NCBI GenBank assembly: GCA_019637755.1
Contig: JAHBVC010000001.1
Coordinates: 620,001 to 684,000 of the forward strand
DNA from: Anaerolineales bacterium
Lineage (GTDB): Bacteria; Chloroflexota; Anaerolineae; Anaerolineales; UBA11579
Direction of reading: 5' to 3'
DNA length: 64,000 bases
Within the stretch, counting starts at the first letter, position 1. Every line of letters begins with the position of its first letter. The position numbers and the translations under genes are program-made. Positions 1 through 7,334 of the stretch are shown piece by piece. The notes below the pieces were generated by a model. The model was given only the letters and a program-made list of their open reading frames with translations, had not been told where the DNA came from and did no database searches.

Positions 1-380
1 TCGGGCAGGCCGAGTGCCGCACGCAGCCAGCCGATGGCAATGCGCTCCATGCGCACGCCTACGGGCGAGTTGACCGAGCTGAAGGTGTTCTGGTCCCACG
101 CGGCGGACAGCATCGAGGCGGCCAGTGCGGCGGGCAGCGTGCCGCCGGTCACGAAGCCGAAGTAGCGCGGCCCGGCTGAGGCCACGCTGGCACCGGCATG
201 GGCGTTCAACTGGCGGAGAACATCGAGTGGCGACTGGCCGTCAGCCGGCAAAGGAATGTTGAGGGCATCGAGCGCGGCAATCGCCTGCGCGTCGGGGAAG
301 ACGCGGCGGTCTTCGAGGCTCGCGAGGTAACGCGCCGCCAAGGCAGCCGCTTCTTGCAAGAGTTCGGGCGAAATAGACAT
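1..380 (-). CDS. PLP-dependent group II decarboxylase family, N-terminal part (cut by window edge)
   Basis: The first about 126 residues of a pyridoxal-phosphate-dependent decarboxylase (aromatic-L-amino-acid / glutamate decarboxylase fold) are visible; the catalytic lysine lies beyond the window. The frame opens with ATG at 380 (MSISPELLQEAAALAARY) and contains the family segments SAGPRYFGFVTGG and AAWDQNTFS, where the substrate-binding and dimer regions of group II decarboxylases begin. Its start lies 1 nt from the end of the next gene upstream, so the two are probably co-transcribed. Substrate cannot be predicted from this part. It could also be a cysteine-sulfinate or diaminobutyrate type member. 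Confidence 0.8.
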   Translation of the reverse strand, partial: MSISPELLQEAAALAARYLASLEDRRVFPDAQAIAALDALNIPLPADGQSPLDVLRQLNAHAGASVASAGPRYFGFVTGGTLPAALAASMLSAAWDQNTFSSVNSPVGVRMERIAIGWLRAALGLP

Positions 381-381
381 G

Positions 382-936
382 CTAGGCCAGCGTGATCTGC
401 TCGGCCAATTGGCGCACCGCCTGCATGCGCGCTTCGTCTTCGGGCGCGCCGTTGCTGGCCAGCATCAGCGTGTTCTCGGCGGCTTCGAGGATACCGCTGG
501 GATCGCGGCCATCCAGGGCCAGCAGCGGGGCGGCGCTCCAGCCGCCCAGGGCGACCCGCGTGCGGCCCGAAGGCCAGCGGGCCAGCGCCAGCCACACGCC
601 ATCGGCTTCATAGTATTGCAGGGTGGCCAGCAGGCTGAAGCGCAGGGCGGTCAGGCTGCCGGGTATGCCGCTGGCACGCAAGGCGAGCAAGTTGCCGTAG
701 CTCTGCGTGCGGCCATCGGCATATTCTAGTTCGGCGTCAAGGGCCAGCATGGCGGCCGCCAGGCGGGCGCTGCCCGGTGCGCTGGCGATGTACGCCAGCG
801 CGGTGGGCTGCGCCGCTGGCTCCTGCTGCAGCAGCGCCTGCAAGGCAGCGGGAAGCTCCGGCAGCGCAAGCAGGTCCGACAAGCTCGCCTCAGCGCCGAC
901 CTGTAGCATATTGCCCTTGATGCTTACGGCGCTCAC
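382..936 (-). CDS. Degenerate molybdenum-hydroxylase FAD-subunit-like protein
   Basis: This 184-residue protein has no certain function. Its layout recalls the second half of CoxM/CutM-type FAD subunits: a VGAEASLSDLLALPELPAAL stretch near residue 13, an ALDAELEYADGR stretch near 65, and VALGGWSAAPLLAL near 130 (compare the family pattern RVALGGVAPxP). The first FAD-binding domain and the RN-x-ATIGGN motif are missing, so flavin binding is doubtful. The start is GTG at 936 and overlaps the upstream thioesterase stop by 4 nt (GTGA), implying translational coupling. A free-standing protein of unrelated function remains possible. Confidence 0.5.
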   Translation of the reverse strand: MSAVSIKGNMLQVGAEASLSDLLALPELPAALQALLQQEPAAQPTALAYIASAPGSARLAAAMLALDAELEYADGRTQSYGNLLALRASGIPGSLTALRFSLLATLQYYEADGVWLALARWPSGRTRVALGGWSAAPLLALDGRDPSGILEAAENTLMLASNGAPEDEARMQAVRQLAEQITLA

Positions 937-1415
937 GCGTCACCATCCGCATAGACGCGCCAACCCAGCTCATCCAAATTGACGTCGGTGAGGTCCTCGG
1001 GCGGCAGGGCCACCATCAGGGCTTCAGCTTCGGCCAGCAGCTCGCCACTGGCGTCAAAGATGGCCGCCCGCGCCTCAGCCACGCGGCCACGGTCTTTGAC
1101 CGCCACGCCGGTGATGCGCAAGGGTTGCCCAATGGGCACATGCTTGCGATACTTGGTGGTGAGGCGCGCCGTGTACATAAAGCGATTGTGGTCATGCAGC
1201 ATAAAAACGCGGCTCACCGCCTCATCCATGATGGTGCTGATGACGCCGCCATGCACGATGCCTGGATAGCCCTCATAGACCTGCGGCACGCGGTACTCCC
1301 CCACAATGCCATTCTTTACCGCAGGGTCAGCATAGAACTGGAGCTTGAGCCCGATGGGGTTTTGCATGCCGCAGGCGAAACAGTTTTTTGAATTGGGGAG
1401 TTTTTGCATAGTCAT
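933..1415 (-). CDS. PaaI-family thioesterase (hotdog fold)
   Basis: A 160-residue single hotdog domain expected to hydrolyse acyl-CoA thioesters in the cytoplasm. The N-terminal NCFACGMQNPIGLKL segment is the Cys-x-x-Cys-Gly-x-x-Asn-Pro-x-Gly-Leu signature of a PaaI subgroup, and GIVHGGVISTIMDEA near residue 55 carries the HGG and Asp/Glu residues of the active site. The start may be ATG 1415 or ATG 1409; the shorter form begins MQKLPNSKNC. The stop overlaps the next gene by 4 nt. The substrate is unknown; neighbours give no clear pathway. Confidence 0.85.
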   Translation of the reverse strand: MTMQKLPNSKNCFACGMQNPIGLKLQFYADPAVKNGIVGEYRVPQVYEGYPGIVHGGVISTIMDEAVSRVFMLHDHNRFMYTARLTTKYRKHVPIGQPLRITGVAVKDRGRVAEARAAIFDASGELLAEAEALMVALPPEDLTDVNLDELGWRVYADGDA

Positions 1416-1444
1416 GAAAGCAAAGTCCTATCCCTGTCGCTTGG

Positions 1445-1912
1445 TTAGTTAGTTGCTTGGTCGGAGATAAATTCGTCGGGCAGCTCAACCGTTGCAGAAT
1501 TAACTACATATTCGATAGCTGTCTCTCGTGCCGAAAAACCTGCGCGTTTGTGCTCAGCCAGATAGGCACTCAATCGACGGATCTTCTTGCGAACATCGAC
1601 GGTCGTGGCGAGGATCAAATCGAAATCAGCCTGTGAAAGATAGCCTTGATCAAGGGCTATATAAAGCTGTGATTGCACTTCAGCTGTGGAACGAAATGAA
1701 TAGCTTAAGAAGCGAACAAATTCGCCGTCATATCCTGCATCAAACCCTTCCGCGACATTGGACATGACAGATATTGCCGCTTTGCGAATTTGGTCCCGCA
1801 ATGCAAAGTCTTTCGCAAAGGACCCTGCATTTGTTTGTAGATAGATCTGATTGACAAGATCGCGCGCTGATTGCCAGACACGTAAATCCTGAAACCGGTT
1901 AACTGTTGCCAT
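1445..1912 (-). CDS. Four-helix bundle protein (S23 / 23S rRNA intervening-sequence protein family)
   Basis: The protein carries the standard family opening FQDLRVWQSARDLVNQIY, then LRDQIRKAAISVMSNVAEGF near residue 45, and FLSYSFRSTAEVQSQL near 70. Members form small pentameric helical bundles; they were first found inside 23S rRNA intervening sequences but also occur alone, as here, and the function is unknown. I place the start at ATG 1912, since the TTG six bases earlier has no ribosome site. It interrupts the spacing between the thioesterase and cofC and is flanked on both sides by TTGGTTAG/ATCAACCAATC-type short repeats, so it may be a mobile passenger. Confidence 0.85.
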   Translation of the reverse strand: MATVNRFQDLRVWQSARDLVNQIYLQTNAGSFAKDFALRDQIRKAAISVMSNVAEGFDAGYDGEFVRFLSYSFRSTAEVQSQLYIALDQGYLSQADFDLILATTVDVRKKIRRLSAYLAEHKRAGFSARETAIEYVVNSATVELPDEFISDQATN

Positions 1913-1930
1913 GACCAATCAACCAATCGA

Positions 1931-2557
1931 CTAGACGACTTCGTTAGTCGCTCCCTTGTTTACATCACTCAATTGTAGAAAGTCCAAATCCTCCGGCACA
2001 TCCACATCATGCGAAAGGGAGAGCAGCTCGAGTACATGCAGGCGTGCACCCGCTGTCGCCGCCGCGGCGCTATGCGCCTGGAATGAACCCTCGCCGAACT
2101 GGTATTGCACCAACCCCACCGGGTTGACATACAGCGCGTTGGTGCCTTCGTGGTGATGGTCAGGGGCAATCACTACGGCCGGCCCTTCTTTGCCGGCTTG
2201 CAGCATGGCGGAGAGATCCGCCGGGCTGAGCTGCGGCAGATCAGCGGGCACTACCAACACACTGGTGGCGGTATAGGTCTGCGCCACGGCCGTGGCACGG
2301 GTGAGTGCCACGTTGAGGTGTGGCGCCCCATCTTCTTGCAGTGTGCGCGCGCCGTGCTCACGGGCAATCGCCAGCGCCGCCGGGTCTCGGCTGACCACGA
2401 GCACTTCGCCCAACTCGGGCACGCTCTTGAGCGTATCGATGGTGTGGATCAGCATGCGCTCGTTGAGAGCAGCGCGGTCATCTTCGGATAGCACTGGCGC
2501 CAGGCGAGATTTGCCGCGGCGCAAGGGTTTAACGGGGACAATCGCCCAAATTGACAT
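1931..2557 (-). CDS. cofC: 2-phospho-L-lactate (or phosphoenolpyruvate) guanylyltransferase
   Basis: CofC/FbiD activates 2-phospho-L-lactate or phosphoenolpyruvate with GTP to give the nucleotide donor used by CofD in coenzyme F420 synthesis. The 208-residue protein begins IWAIVPVKPLRRGKSRLAPV, the nucleotidyltransferase signature (Pro-Val-Lys, then Gly-Lys-Ser-Arg-Leu), and has VVPADLPQLSPADL near residue 100, the Asp-containing metal site. An AAAGGA ribosome site precedes ATG 2557. It lies just downstream of cofD on the same strand. Whether the substrate is phospholactate, PEP or 3-phosphoglycerate cannot be told by eye. Confidence 0.9.
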   Translation of the reverse strand: MSIWAIVPVKPLRRGKSRLAPVLSEDDRAALNERMLIHTIDTLKSVPELGEVLVVSRDPAALAIAREHGARTLQEDGAPHLNVALTRATAVAQTYTATSVLVVPADLPQLSPADLSAMLQAGKEGPAVVIAPDHHHEGTNALYVNPVGLVQYQFGEGSFQAHSAAAATAGARLHVLELLSLSHDVDVPEDLDFLQLSDVNKGATNEVV

Positions 2558-2583
2558 CTAGGTTCCTTTGGGTAGTGGGAGGC

Positions 2584-3516
2584 TCATGCCAGCAGGTGGC
2601 TGCCGAAGGCCAGCACCTGGCTGGCCAATTGAGCACGGTCGCTGCGGTCTTTCATCACCGTGGCAGTCACCAAGGGCATTATACCGAGCGCGGCCACGGC
2701 CTCGCTCTGCGCGGCGTCCACTTCGTCAAAGACGAAGCCGCGCAGCAAGCTGCCGTAGTGTTGCGCCACGGCCAGCGCACTGGGCAGGATGCCCAGCTCG
2801 CTGAACATCTTGGCCGCCGGGCCCTTGAGCGCCTGGCCGCCGATGATGGGTGAGATGGCCACTATTGGCTTGGCCGCCAGCGCGTCGCGCACGCCGGGTA
2901 CGGCCAAAATAGGTGCCACGCTGACCCACGGGTTGGAGGGGCACACGACGACAAGCTCGGCGGCGGCGATGGCGGCGAGAACGCCAGGCGCGGGCTGCGC
3001 CTGCTCCACGCCATCGAAGCGAAAGCCGGATACCTGCGGCTCGCAGCGGCGGGCAACGAAGTACTCTTGGAAAGCCAGCTCACCCTCGTTGGTGTGCACC
3101 ATGGTGCGCACGGGCTGGTCGCTCATTGGCAGCACACGCTGGGCAATGCCCCACGCCGCGCAAAAGTCTGCGGTGATGGCGCTGAGCGCCTCGCCGGCGC
3201 GTAAACGGCGCGTGCGCTCCAGATGCGTGCCCAGGTCTTTATCGCCGAGCAGGAACCAGCTCGGCCCACCCAGGGTTTGAATGTTGCTGAAGGCTTGCTG
3301 GGTCTCGTCGATACGGCCCCAGCCGGTGATCGGGTTGGCCAGCTCGGCAAGGGTGTAGCACACGGTGTCGAGGTCTGGGCAGATGGTCAACCCAAAATGC
3401 TCAAAGTCGTCGCCGGTGTTGACGATGATAGTGAGATCTTCGGGTGGCAGGACCTGCGCCAGGCCATCGGCCAGTTTGGCGCCGCCCACCCCACCGGCCA
3501 GTGCGAGAACTTTCAT
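2584..3516 (-). CDS. cofD: LPPG:FO 2-phospho-L-lactate transferase
   Basis: CofD/FbiA transfers the phospholactyl (or enolpyruvyl) group to the deazaflavin FO, giving F420-0 or dehydro-F420-0. The 310-residue length fits the family. Visible motifs are LALAGGVGGAKLADGL at the N terminus, IIVNTGDDFEHFGLTICPDL near residue 30 (the conserved Asn-Thr-Gly-Asp-Asp), WFLLGDKDLGTHLERTRRL near 90 and VVCPSNPWVSVAPILAVPG near 200. The ATG at 3516 follows the C26 gene by 6 nt and cofC follows after 26 nt, so the three form a transcription unit. Confidence 0.95.
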   Translation of the reverse strand: MKVLALAGGVGGAKLADGLAQVLPPEDLTIIVNTGDDFEHFGLTICPDLDTVCYTLAELANPITGWGRIDETQQAFSNIQTLGGPSWFLLGDKDLGTHLERTRRLRAGEALSAITADFCAAWGIAQRVLPMSDQPVRTMVHTNEGELAFQEYFVARRCEPQVSGFRFDGVEQAQPAPGVLAAIAAAELVVVCPSNPWVSVAPILAVPGVRDALAAKPIVAISPIIGGQALKGPAAKMFSELGILPSALAVAQHYGSLLRGFVFDEVDAAQSEAVAALGIMPLVTATVMKDRSDRAQLASQVLAFGSHLLA

Positions 3517-3522
3517 ATGCGG

Positions 3523-4242
3523 TTAACGGCTGGCCTGCACCAGAGCGCGGAACAGATTTTGCATGCGCGCATCATCGGGCAGGCACTCCGGGTGCCACTG
3601 CACGCCGAGCGCAAAGGGATGCTCCGGCAGCTCGATGGCTTCCACCAGGCCATCCGGCGCGCTGGCCACGGCTTTGAGGCCAGCCGCCAGCTCTTTGATG
3701 CCCTGGTGATGCAAGCTATTGACCTCGACGATGGGCTCGCCCAAAATTTCGGCCAGGCGGCTACCCTCGCTCACCTGCACCGGGTGGGCCAAATAATCCC
3801 AGGGGTGGTCAGGAAAGTTGCTGTGCTGCAGTGCAGCGGGCAACTGGTCAGCGATGTGGGTGTACAGGCTGCCACCGAGGGCCACGTTGGTGATTTGCAA
3901 ACCACGGCAGATGCCCAAAAAGGGCTTGCTGTCCTCAGCGGCTTGGCGTACCAGTTGAATCTCGATCTCATCCCGCTCGGCGTCAAGGTCGTAGAGCTTT
4001 TCGTGTGGCTCGCCATTGAAGCGGTGAATTTCAATATCGCCGCCACCGGTGAAGACCAGACCATCCAAGCGGCCGAGCAGCTCGCGCAGCTTGTCGAGCG
4101 GCAAGTTCAATGGGATCAGCACAGGGATTGCGCCGGCGCGTACCAGCGCCTCGCTGTATGGGCGCGGCGTTTGGATTACATCAATCTGGTAAAAATCAGA
4201 GCGTGCGCTGCGGGTGATGACGCCAATTAGTGGGCTGGACAT
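3523..4242 (-). CDS. Class I glutamine amidotransferase-like gamma-glutamyl hydrolase (peptidase C26)
   Basis: The 239-residue protein belongs to the gamma-glutamyl-GABA hydrolase / folate gamma-glutamyl hydrolase family. The nucleophile is the Cys of FLGICRGLQITNVALGG (near residue 115), and the His-Glu pair is in LGVQWHPECLPDD (near 220). HHQGIKELAAGL near 175 is also typical. It sits inside the F420 cluster, 6 nt before cofD, yet has its own -10 box directly before the ATG. Known members cut gamma-glutamyl bonds; F420 carries a gamma-glutamate tail, so trimming that tail is a plausible but untested role. Polyamine (PuuD-like) catabolism is the alternative. Confidence 0.85.
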   Translation of the reverse strand: MSSPLIGVITRSARSDFYQIDVIQTPRPYSEALVRAGAIPVLIPLNLPLDKLRELLGRLDGLVFTGGGDIEIHRFNGEPHEKLYDLDAERDEIEIQLVRQAAEDSKPFLGICRGLQITNVALGGSLYTHIADQLPAALQHSNFPDHPWDYLAHPVQVSEGSRLAEILGEPIVEVNSLHHQGIKELAAGLKAVASAPDGLVEAIELPEHPFALGVQWHPECLPDDARMQNLFRALVQASR

Positions 4243-4248
4243 GGGGAT

Positions 4249-4254
4249 ATTCTA
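4249..4254 (-). promoter_or_regulatory. -10 box of the C26 gene (leaderless start)
   Basis: TAGAAT on the minus strand, followed by 6 nt and the ATG at 4242. No ribosome site lies between them, so the mRNA probably begins at the start codon. Confidence 0.6.
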
Positions 4255-4279
4255 AAGCTAATCAAATGCAATCAACATC

Positions 4280-4321
4280 AATCAAGAGCAATCTGTTTTG
4301 ATTAACTGATTGCTCTTGATT
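4280..4321. repeat. AT-rich intergenic palindrome
   Basis: Perfect 14-bp inverted repeat AATCAAGAGCAATC with a 14-nt centre, one of a family of ATCAA-x-GCAATC palindromes found in gaps throughout the window. It separates the nitroreductase stop from the promoter of the C26 gene and could act as a terminator stem. Confidence 0.75.
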
Positions 4322-4335
4322 GCCTTTGATTGGCG

Positions 4336-4959
4336 TCATACCCAACGCGTAACATCATCCACCGCTTGGCGTGGGCGCGGCGGCGGCTCGCTGGCCGGGT
4401 AGCCCAGGTACAGCACAGCTTGTGCCAGCCAGCTAGGCGGCAGGCCCAGCGCCTGCTGTGCGGCGGCCTGCGCCAGCAGCGGCGCGCACACCCACACGCC
4501 GCCGAGGCCTTCGGCCTGGGCGGCCAGCAGCAGTTGCCCACCCGCCAGCGCTACGCTTTGCATGGCCATGAACAGCTCGCCCTGGGTGCGAGCGGGATCG
4601 GCATACGTATCCAGCACGCTGGTATCTAGGCACAGCAGCACGGCGGCTGGCGCCTCGTGCAGGCGGGCCGCAGAGCGCGCCAACTGTGCCTCAATCTCTG
4701 CTGCACTGAGGCCTTCGGCCTGAAGCGCTGCAGCGAACTCCTGCCCCATCGCAGCAGCGAGGGCCGCACGGCTCTGGCTGCTCTCCAGAATCACAAACCG
4801 CCAGGGCTGGCGGTTGTGAGCATTGGGTGCATAGGTCGCCGTTTCCAGCATGCGCTGTAAGGCCGCAGCGGCTACCGGCTGCGGCAGGAAGCGGCGTGCC
4901 GAGCGGCGGCTGCGTAGCCAGGCGTGCAGATCGTGTGGCGCTAGGCTTGCGGCGGCCAC
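4336..4959 (-). CDS. Nitroreductase-family protein of the F420 cluster (FbiB C-terminal-domain-like)
   Basis: A 207-residue FMN-dependent nitroreductase. It opens with the family signature LRSRRSARRFLPQPV (residues about 15-30), followed by YAPNAHNRQPWRFVI (about 45-60), which contacts FMN. The C-terminal half has AEGLGGVWVCAPLLA and LYLGYPASEPPP, both typical. In actinobacteria the same fold is fused to the C terminus of FbiB and reduces dehydro-F420; here cofE lacks that domain and this free-standing protein is in the same cluster, so it may do that job. The start is GTG 4959, overlapping the upstream gene by 19 nt. A general nitroreductase is the alternative. Confidence 0.8.
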   Translation of the reverse strand: MAAASLAPHDLHAWLRSRRSARRFLPQPVAAAALQRMLETATYAPNAHNRQPWRFVILESSQSRAALAAAMGQEFAAALQAEGLSAAEIEAQLARSAARLHEAPAAVLLCLDTSVLDTYADPARTQGELFMAMQSVALAGGQLLLAAQAEGLGGVWVCAPLLAQAAAQQALGLPPSWLAQAVLYLGYPASEPPPRPRQAVDDVTRWV

Positions 4960-5351
4960 AGGGTAACTTGCTCAGGCTTGAGCTTATACAGCACGCGCAC
5001 CTGACCTTCAGGAATGTTGAAATCCTGCCCGGTGTACTTGCGGGACAACGCGTGCAAATGCTCCGCCGCGCCCTCTTTGGTGATCTCAACCCGGCCGCGC
5101 ACCTGGATGTACTGGTACGGATTCTCCGGGGCGACGATTGCCACGGCGATCTGAGGATTGCTGCTCAGGTTGCGAAACTTGGCGGTCTTGTCCGAGGTGC
5201 CGAAGAGGATGTGCTCGCCATCCGTGTTGAACCACACCGCGGTGAGCTGCGGCGCGTGGTTAGCATCGACGGTAGCGATCCAGGCGAAGGCCTTGGTTTC
5301 ATCGGCCAGCAAGTGGCGGTAGGCTTCGGGAAGTGTGTTGAGCATGATCAC
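4941..5351 (-). CDS. PPOX-class F420-dependent split-barrel protein (copy 1)
   Basis: A 136-residue split-beta-barrel protein of the pyridoxamine-oxidase-like class that binds F420 or FMN. The segments AFAWIATVDANHAPQLTAVW (strand pair 1-2), ILFGTSDKTAKFRNLSSNP (phosphate contacts) and YQYIQVRGRVEI are characteristic. It is about half identical by eye to the next gene upstream, so the pair is a tandem duplication. The stop codon of that gene overlaps the GTG start by 4 nt; ATG 5345 is an alternative start. The reaction is unknown; members reduce or sequester F420-linked substrates. Confidence 0.85.
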   Translation of the reverse strand: MIMLNTLPEAYRHLLADETKAFAWIATVDANHAPQLTAVWFNTDGEHILFGTSDKTAKFRNLSSNPQIAVAIVAPENPYQYIQVRGRVEITKEGAAEHLHALSRKYTGQDFNIPEGQVRVLYKLKPEQVTLWPPQA

Positions 5352-5743
5352 CCCATGCTGCTGGTCTTGAGCGGCTTGATCTTATAGATCACGCGCACCT
5401 GGCCCTCGGGCAGCTTGTAGTCCTCACCGTGATACTTGTGCGAGAGGGCGTGAATATGCGCCGTGCCGCCCTCGCTGGTGATATCCACCACCTCGCCGCG
5501 CACTTCCAGATAGCGATAGGGGTTGGCGGGATTCATCAGGGTCACGGCGACCTGGCGGCGGGCACGCATGTTGCGGTCTTTGCGGCGGCCTTCGGCAGAG
5601 TTGATCAAGATGTAGTCACCCTCGGTATTGAACCAAACCGGGGTCACCTGGGGCGAACCATCCGGCATGATCGTGCCTAGGAAGGCGAACGCCTTGGTTT
5701 CATCTTTGAGCAAATCTTGGAAATTCTCAGGAATGTTGTTCAC
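5348..5743 (-). CDS. PPOX-class F420-dependent split-barrel protein (copy 2)
   Basis: A 131-residue paralogue of the downstream gene with the same landmarks: LLKDETKAFAFLGTIMPDG, QVTPVWFNTEGDYILINSAEGR, and PYRYLEVRGEVVDIT. The two paralogues share the closing LPEGQVRVxYKxKP segment. The GTG start at 5743 has a good AAGGAGAT ribosome site. A TIM-like catalytic centre is absent, as is normal for the class; binding of F420 is expected through the Lys/Arg-rich strand near residue 50. Tandem duplication inside an F420 cluster suggests a heteromer or divergent substrates. Confidence 0.85.
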   Translation of the reverse strand: MNNIPENFQDLLKDETKAFAFLGTIMPDGSPQVTPVWFNTEGDYILINSAEGRRKDRNMRARRQVAVTLMNPANPYRYLEVRGEVVDITSEGGTAHIHALSHKYHGEDYKLPEGQVRVIYKIKPLKTSSMG

Positions 5744-5798
5744 TTCATCTCCTTGGATACAAGTGGATAGGAATCAGACGATGAGCCAGAAGGCTATC

Positions 5799-6560
5799 TT
5801 ACCGAAATTCGTCGCGCCCACGCGGGCGCAAGAGCTCAGACAGGGTTGCTTCACGCAACGCGTAGGGGAACCCGCGCACATGCACGGCCGGGCAGCCCTC
5901 GGCGGCCTGGCCCATGGCGAGCGAAGCGGCGGCGGCCAGCTCGTCGCCGGCGGCCAGCTGCGTTACGCGCAGCGGGCGGCCGGCCAGGTCAGGCGTGCCG
6001 CGCAGATCGACCAGGCCGGGCAAGCCGCTCAGGCCGATGGTGGTGCCCAGCGTGCCTTCACGCCAGGCGCGGCCATGCGAATCGATGATGAGCACGCCCA
6101 GTTTGGCCGCGCTGGCCTGTTCGAGCACGCTACGCAGGCGGCTGGCGCTGGCATCCGGGTCTTGGGGCAGCAGCAGGTAGGCGTCTTCGTCTGAGCCGGG
6201 CAGGTTCGAGTGATCGATGCCCGCATTGGCGCTGACGAAGCCGAGGCGGTGCTCCACGACGAGCAGGCCGGGCCGGGCGCGCAATACTTCATTGCTCTCG
6301 TCCAGAATCATCTGCACGAGGCGCGGGTCTTTTTCGGTCAGCGCGGCGAGCTCGAGGGCACGCGCCGAGGGCGTGACCTCGCCCAGGTGGCGGTAGCGGC
6401 CCTCGGCCTTGGATACGATCTTCTGCGCCAGCACGATCACATCGCCATCTTGCAGGGTCAGCCCTTGGCGCAATAGGGCAGCCAATAGCAGTGAGGCCAG
6501 GTCATCGCCGGGCTGCACCAACGGCAAGCCCTGCAGTGGAGTGAGGACGAGCGGCTTCAC
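5799..6560 (-). CDS. cofE: F420-0:gamma-glutamyl ligase
   Basis: CofE (the N-terminal half of FbiB) adds gamma-linked glutamates to F420-0 using GTP. The 253-residue protein shows GDDLASLLLAALLRQG, DGDVIVLAQKIVSKAEGR (residues about 38-55), DPRLVQMILDESNEVLR and LGFVSANAGIDHSNLPGSDE, the conserved nucleotide/metal segments, and DSHGRAWREGTLGTTIG near residue 160. It has no nitroreductase fusion; that domain is separately encoded downstream. The GTG start at 6560 lies 3 nt after npdG, so the two are surely in one transcript. Confidence 0.95.
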   Translation of the reverse strand: MKPLVLTPLQGLPLVQPGDDLASLLLAALLRQGLTLQDGDVIVLAQKIVSKAEGRYRHLGEVTPSARALELAALTEKDPRLVQMILDESNEVLRARPGLLVVEHRLGFVSANAGIDHSNLPGSDEDAYLLLPQDPDASASRLRSVLEQASAAKLGVLIIDSHGRAWREGTLGTTIGLSGLPGLVDLRGTPDLAGRPLRVTQLAAGDELAAAASLAMGQAAEGCPAVHVRGFPYALREATLSELLRPRGRDEFR

Positions 6561-6563
6561 GTC

Positions 6564-7220
6564 TTACGGCTTGGGGATGCCGGCGACCTTGATGGTGCCG
6601 TGGCGTGATTTGTAGTGCTTGTTCATGCTGACCAATATACTGGTCAGCCCTTCGATGGTGATAGCGTTATCGAGCGCCCCGGCGTAGTAGCCGGTCAGGC
6701 CAGCAGCCTGCACCAGCTCCAGGGCGGCGTCCACCGCGGCCATGTCATCGGCGCAGACCAGCACGTCACTATCCAGCGGTGCGGTGATGTTCTTGCGTAG
6801 CGCCGCGGCGGGCACGGTTTGGAAGGCGGCGGCCACTATGACGCCAGCGCCCAGCAGCTCCTGGGCACGGCGGGCGGCGGCGGGCGCCGGCGGTGGAGTG
6901 AGCGCCGGGAAGCTCAGGCGTGCGGTGGCATCCAGCAGGATCTTGCCCTGCAGCGCGGCTTTGACGCTGGCCAGCGCGGCCTCGTGGGCAGCTTGCTCCA
7001 CGGTGAGGATGGCCAGCTCGGCGGCGGCCACGGCGGCGGCATTCTCCATACCCTGGATGCTTTCGCGGCCCAGCTCAACGTTCAGTTCCGCGGCGGCGGC
7101 CTGCGCCTTCTCCGCGGTGCGCGAACCGACGATGACGGTGTAGCCGGCGTGCGCCCAGCGCAGGGCCAAGCCGGCGCCCAGTGCACCGGTGCCGCCGATG
7201 ATGGCAAGTTTTTTGGACAA
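6564..7220 (-). CDS. npdG: NADPH-dependent F420 reductase (F420:NADP oxidoreductase)
   Basis: Exchanges hydride between NADP(H) and coenzyme F420, supplying reduced F420 to the other enzymes of the cluster. The Rossmann motif is LAIIGGTGALGAGLALRWA at the N terminus, followed by VIVGSRTAEKAQ (the Ser-Arg pair that binds the 2'-phosphate of NADP), and VVAAAFQTVPAAAL near residue 130 matches the F420-binding region. I choose TTG at 7220 (SKKLAIIGG) because GGAG lies 6 nt before it; the earlier TTG at 7235 would place that site inside the gene. It is the first gene of the minus-strand F420 cluster. Confidence 0.9.
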   Translation of the reverse strand: MSKKLAIIGGTGALGAGLALRWAHAGYTVIVGSRTAEKAQAAAAELNVELGRESIQGMENAAAVAAAELAILTVEQAAHEAALASVKAALQGKILLDATARLSFPALTPPPAPAAARRAQELLGAGVIVAAAFQTVPAAALRKNITAPLDSDVLVCADDMAAVDAALELVQAAGLTGYYAGALDNAITIEGLTSILVSMNKHYKSRHGTIKVAGIPKP

Positions 7221-7239
7221 GTTATTCTCCTGCAAATCC

Positions 7240-7295
7240 GTTAATCGACTAATCGGTTAATCCATCGGCAGATTAATGGACTAAGGGATTAACCG
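7240..7295. repeat. Short AT-rich ATTAATCG-type repeats between divergent genes
   Basis: Four degenerate TTAATCxxCT/ATTAACCGAT segments in both orientations fill the gap between npdG and the esterase. They belong to the 7-8 bp repeat family seen at most gene borders in the window. Confidence 0.6.
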
Positions 7296-7321
7296 ATGGA
7301 ATTCTATCAGCCGACACATCA

Positions 7322-7327
7322 TATAAT
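7322..7327 (+). promoter_or_regulatory. -10 box of the esterase gene (leaderless start)
   Basis: A consensus TATAAT ends 7 nt before ATG 7335. It overlaps the earlier in-frame ATG at 7326, which argues for the later start. Confidence 0.6.
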
Positions 7328-7334
7328 GAACTGC

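Noticed and set aside
3223-4230. Plus-strand frame of 335 codons opposite cofD and the C26 gene
   Set aside because: Covers two well supported minus-strand genes and shows no family features.
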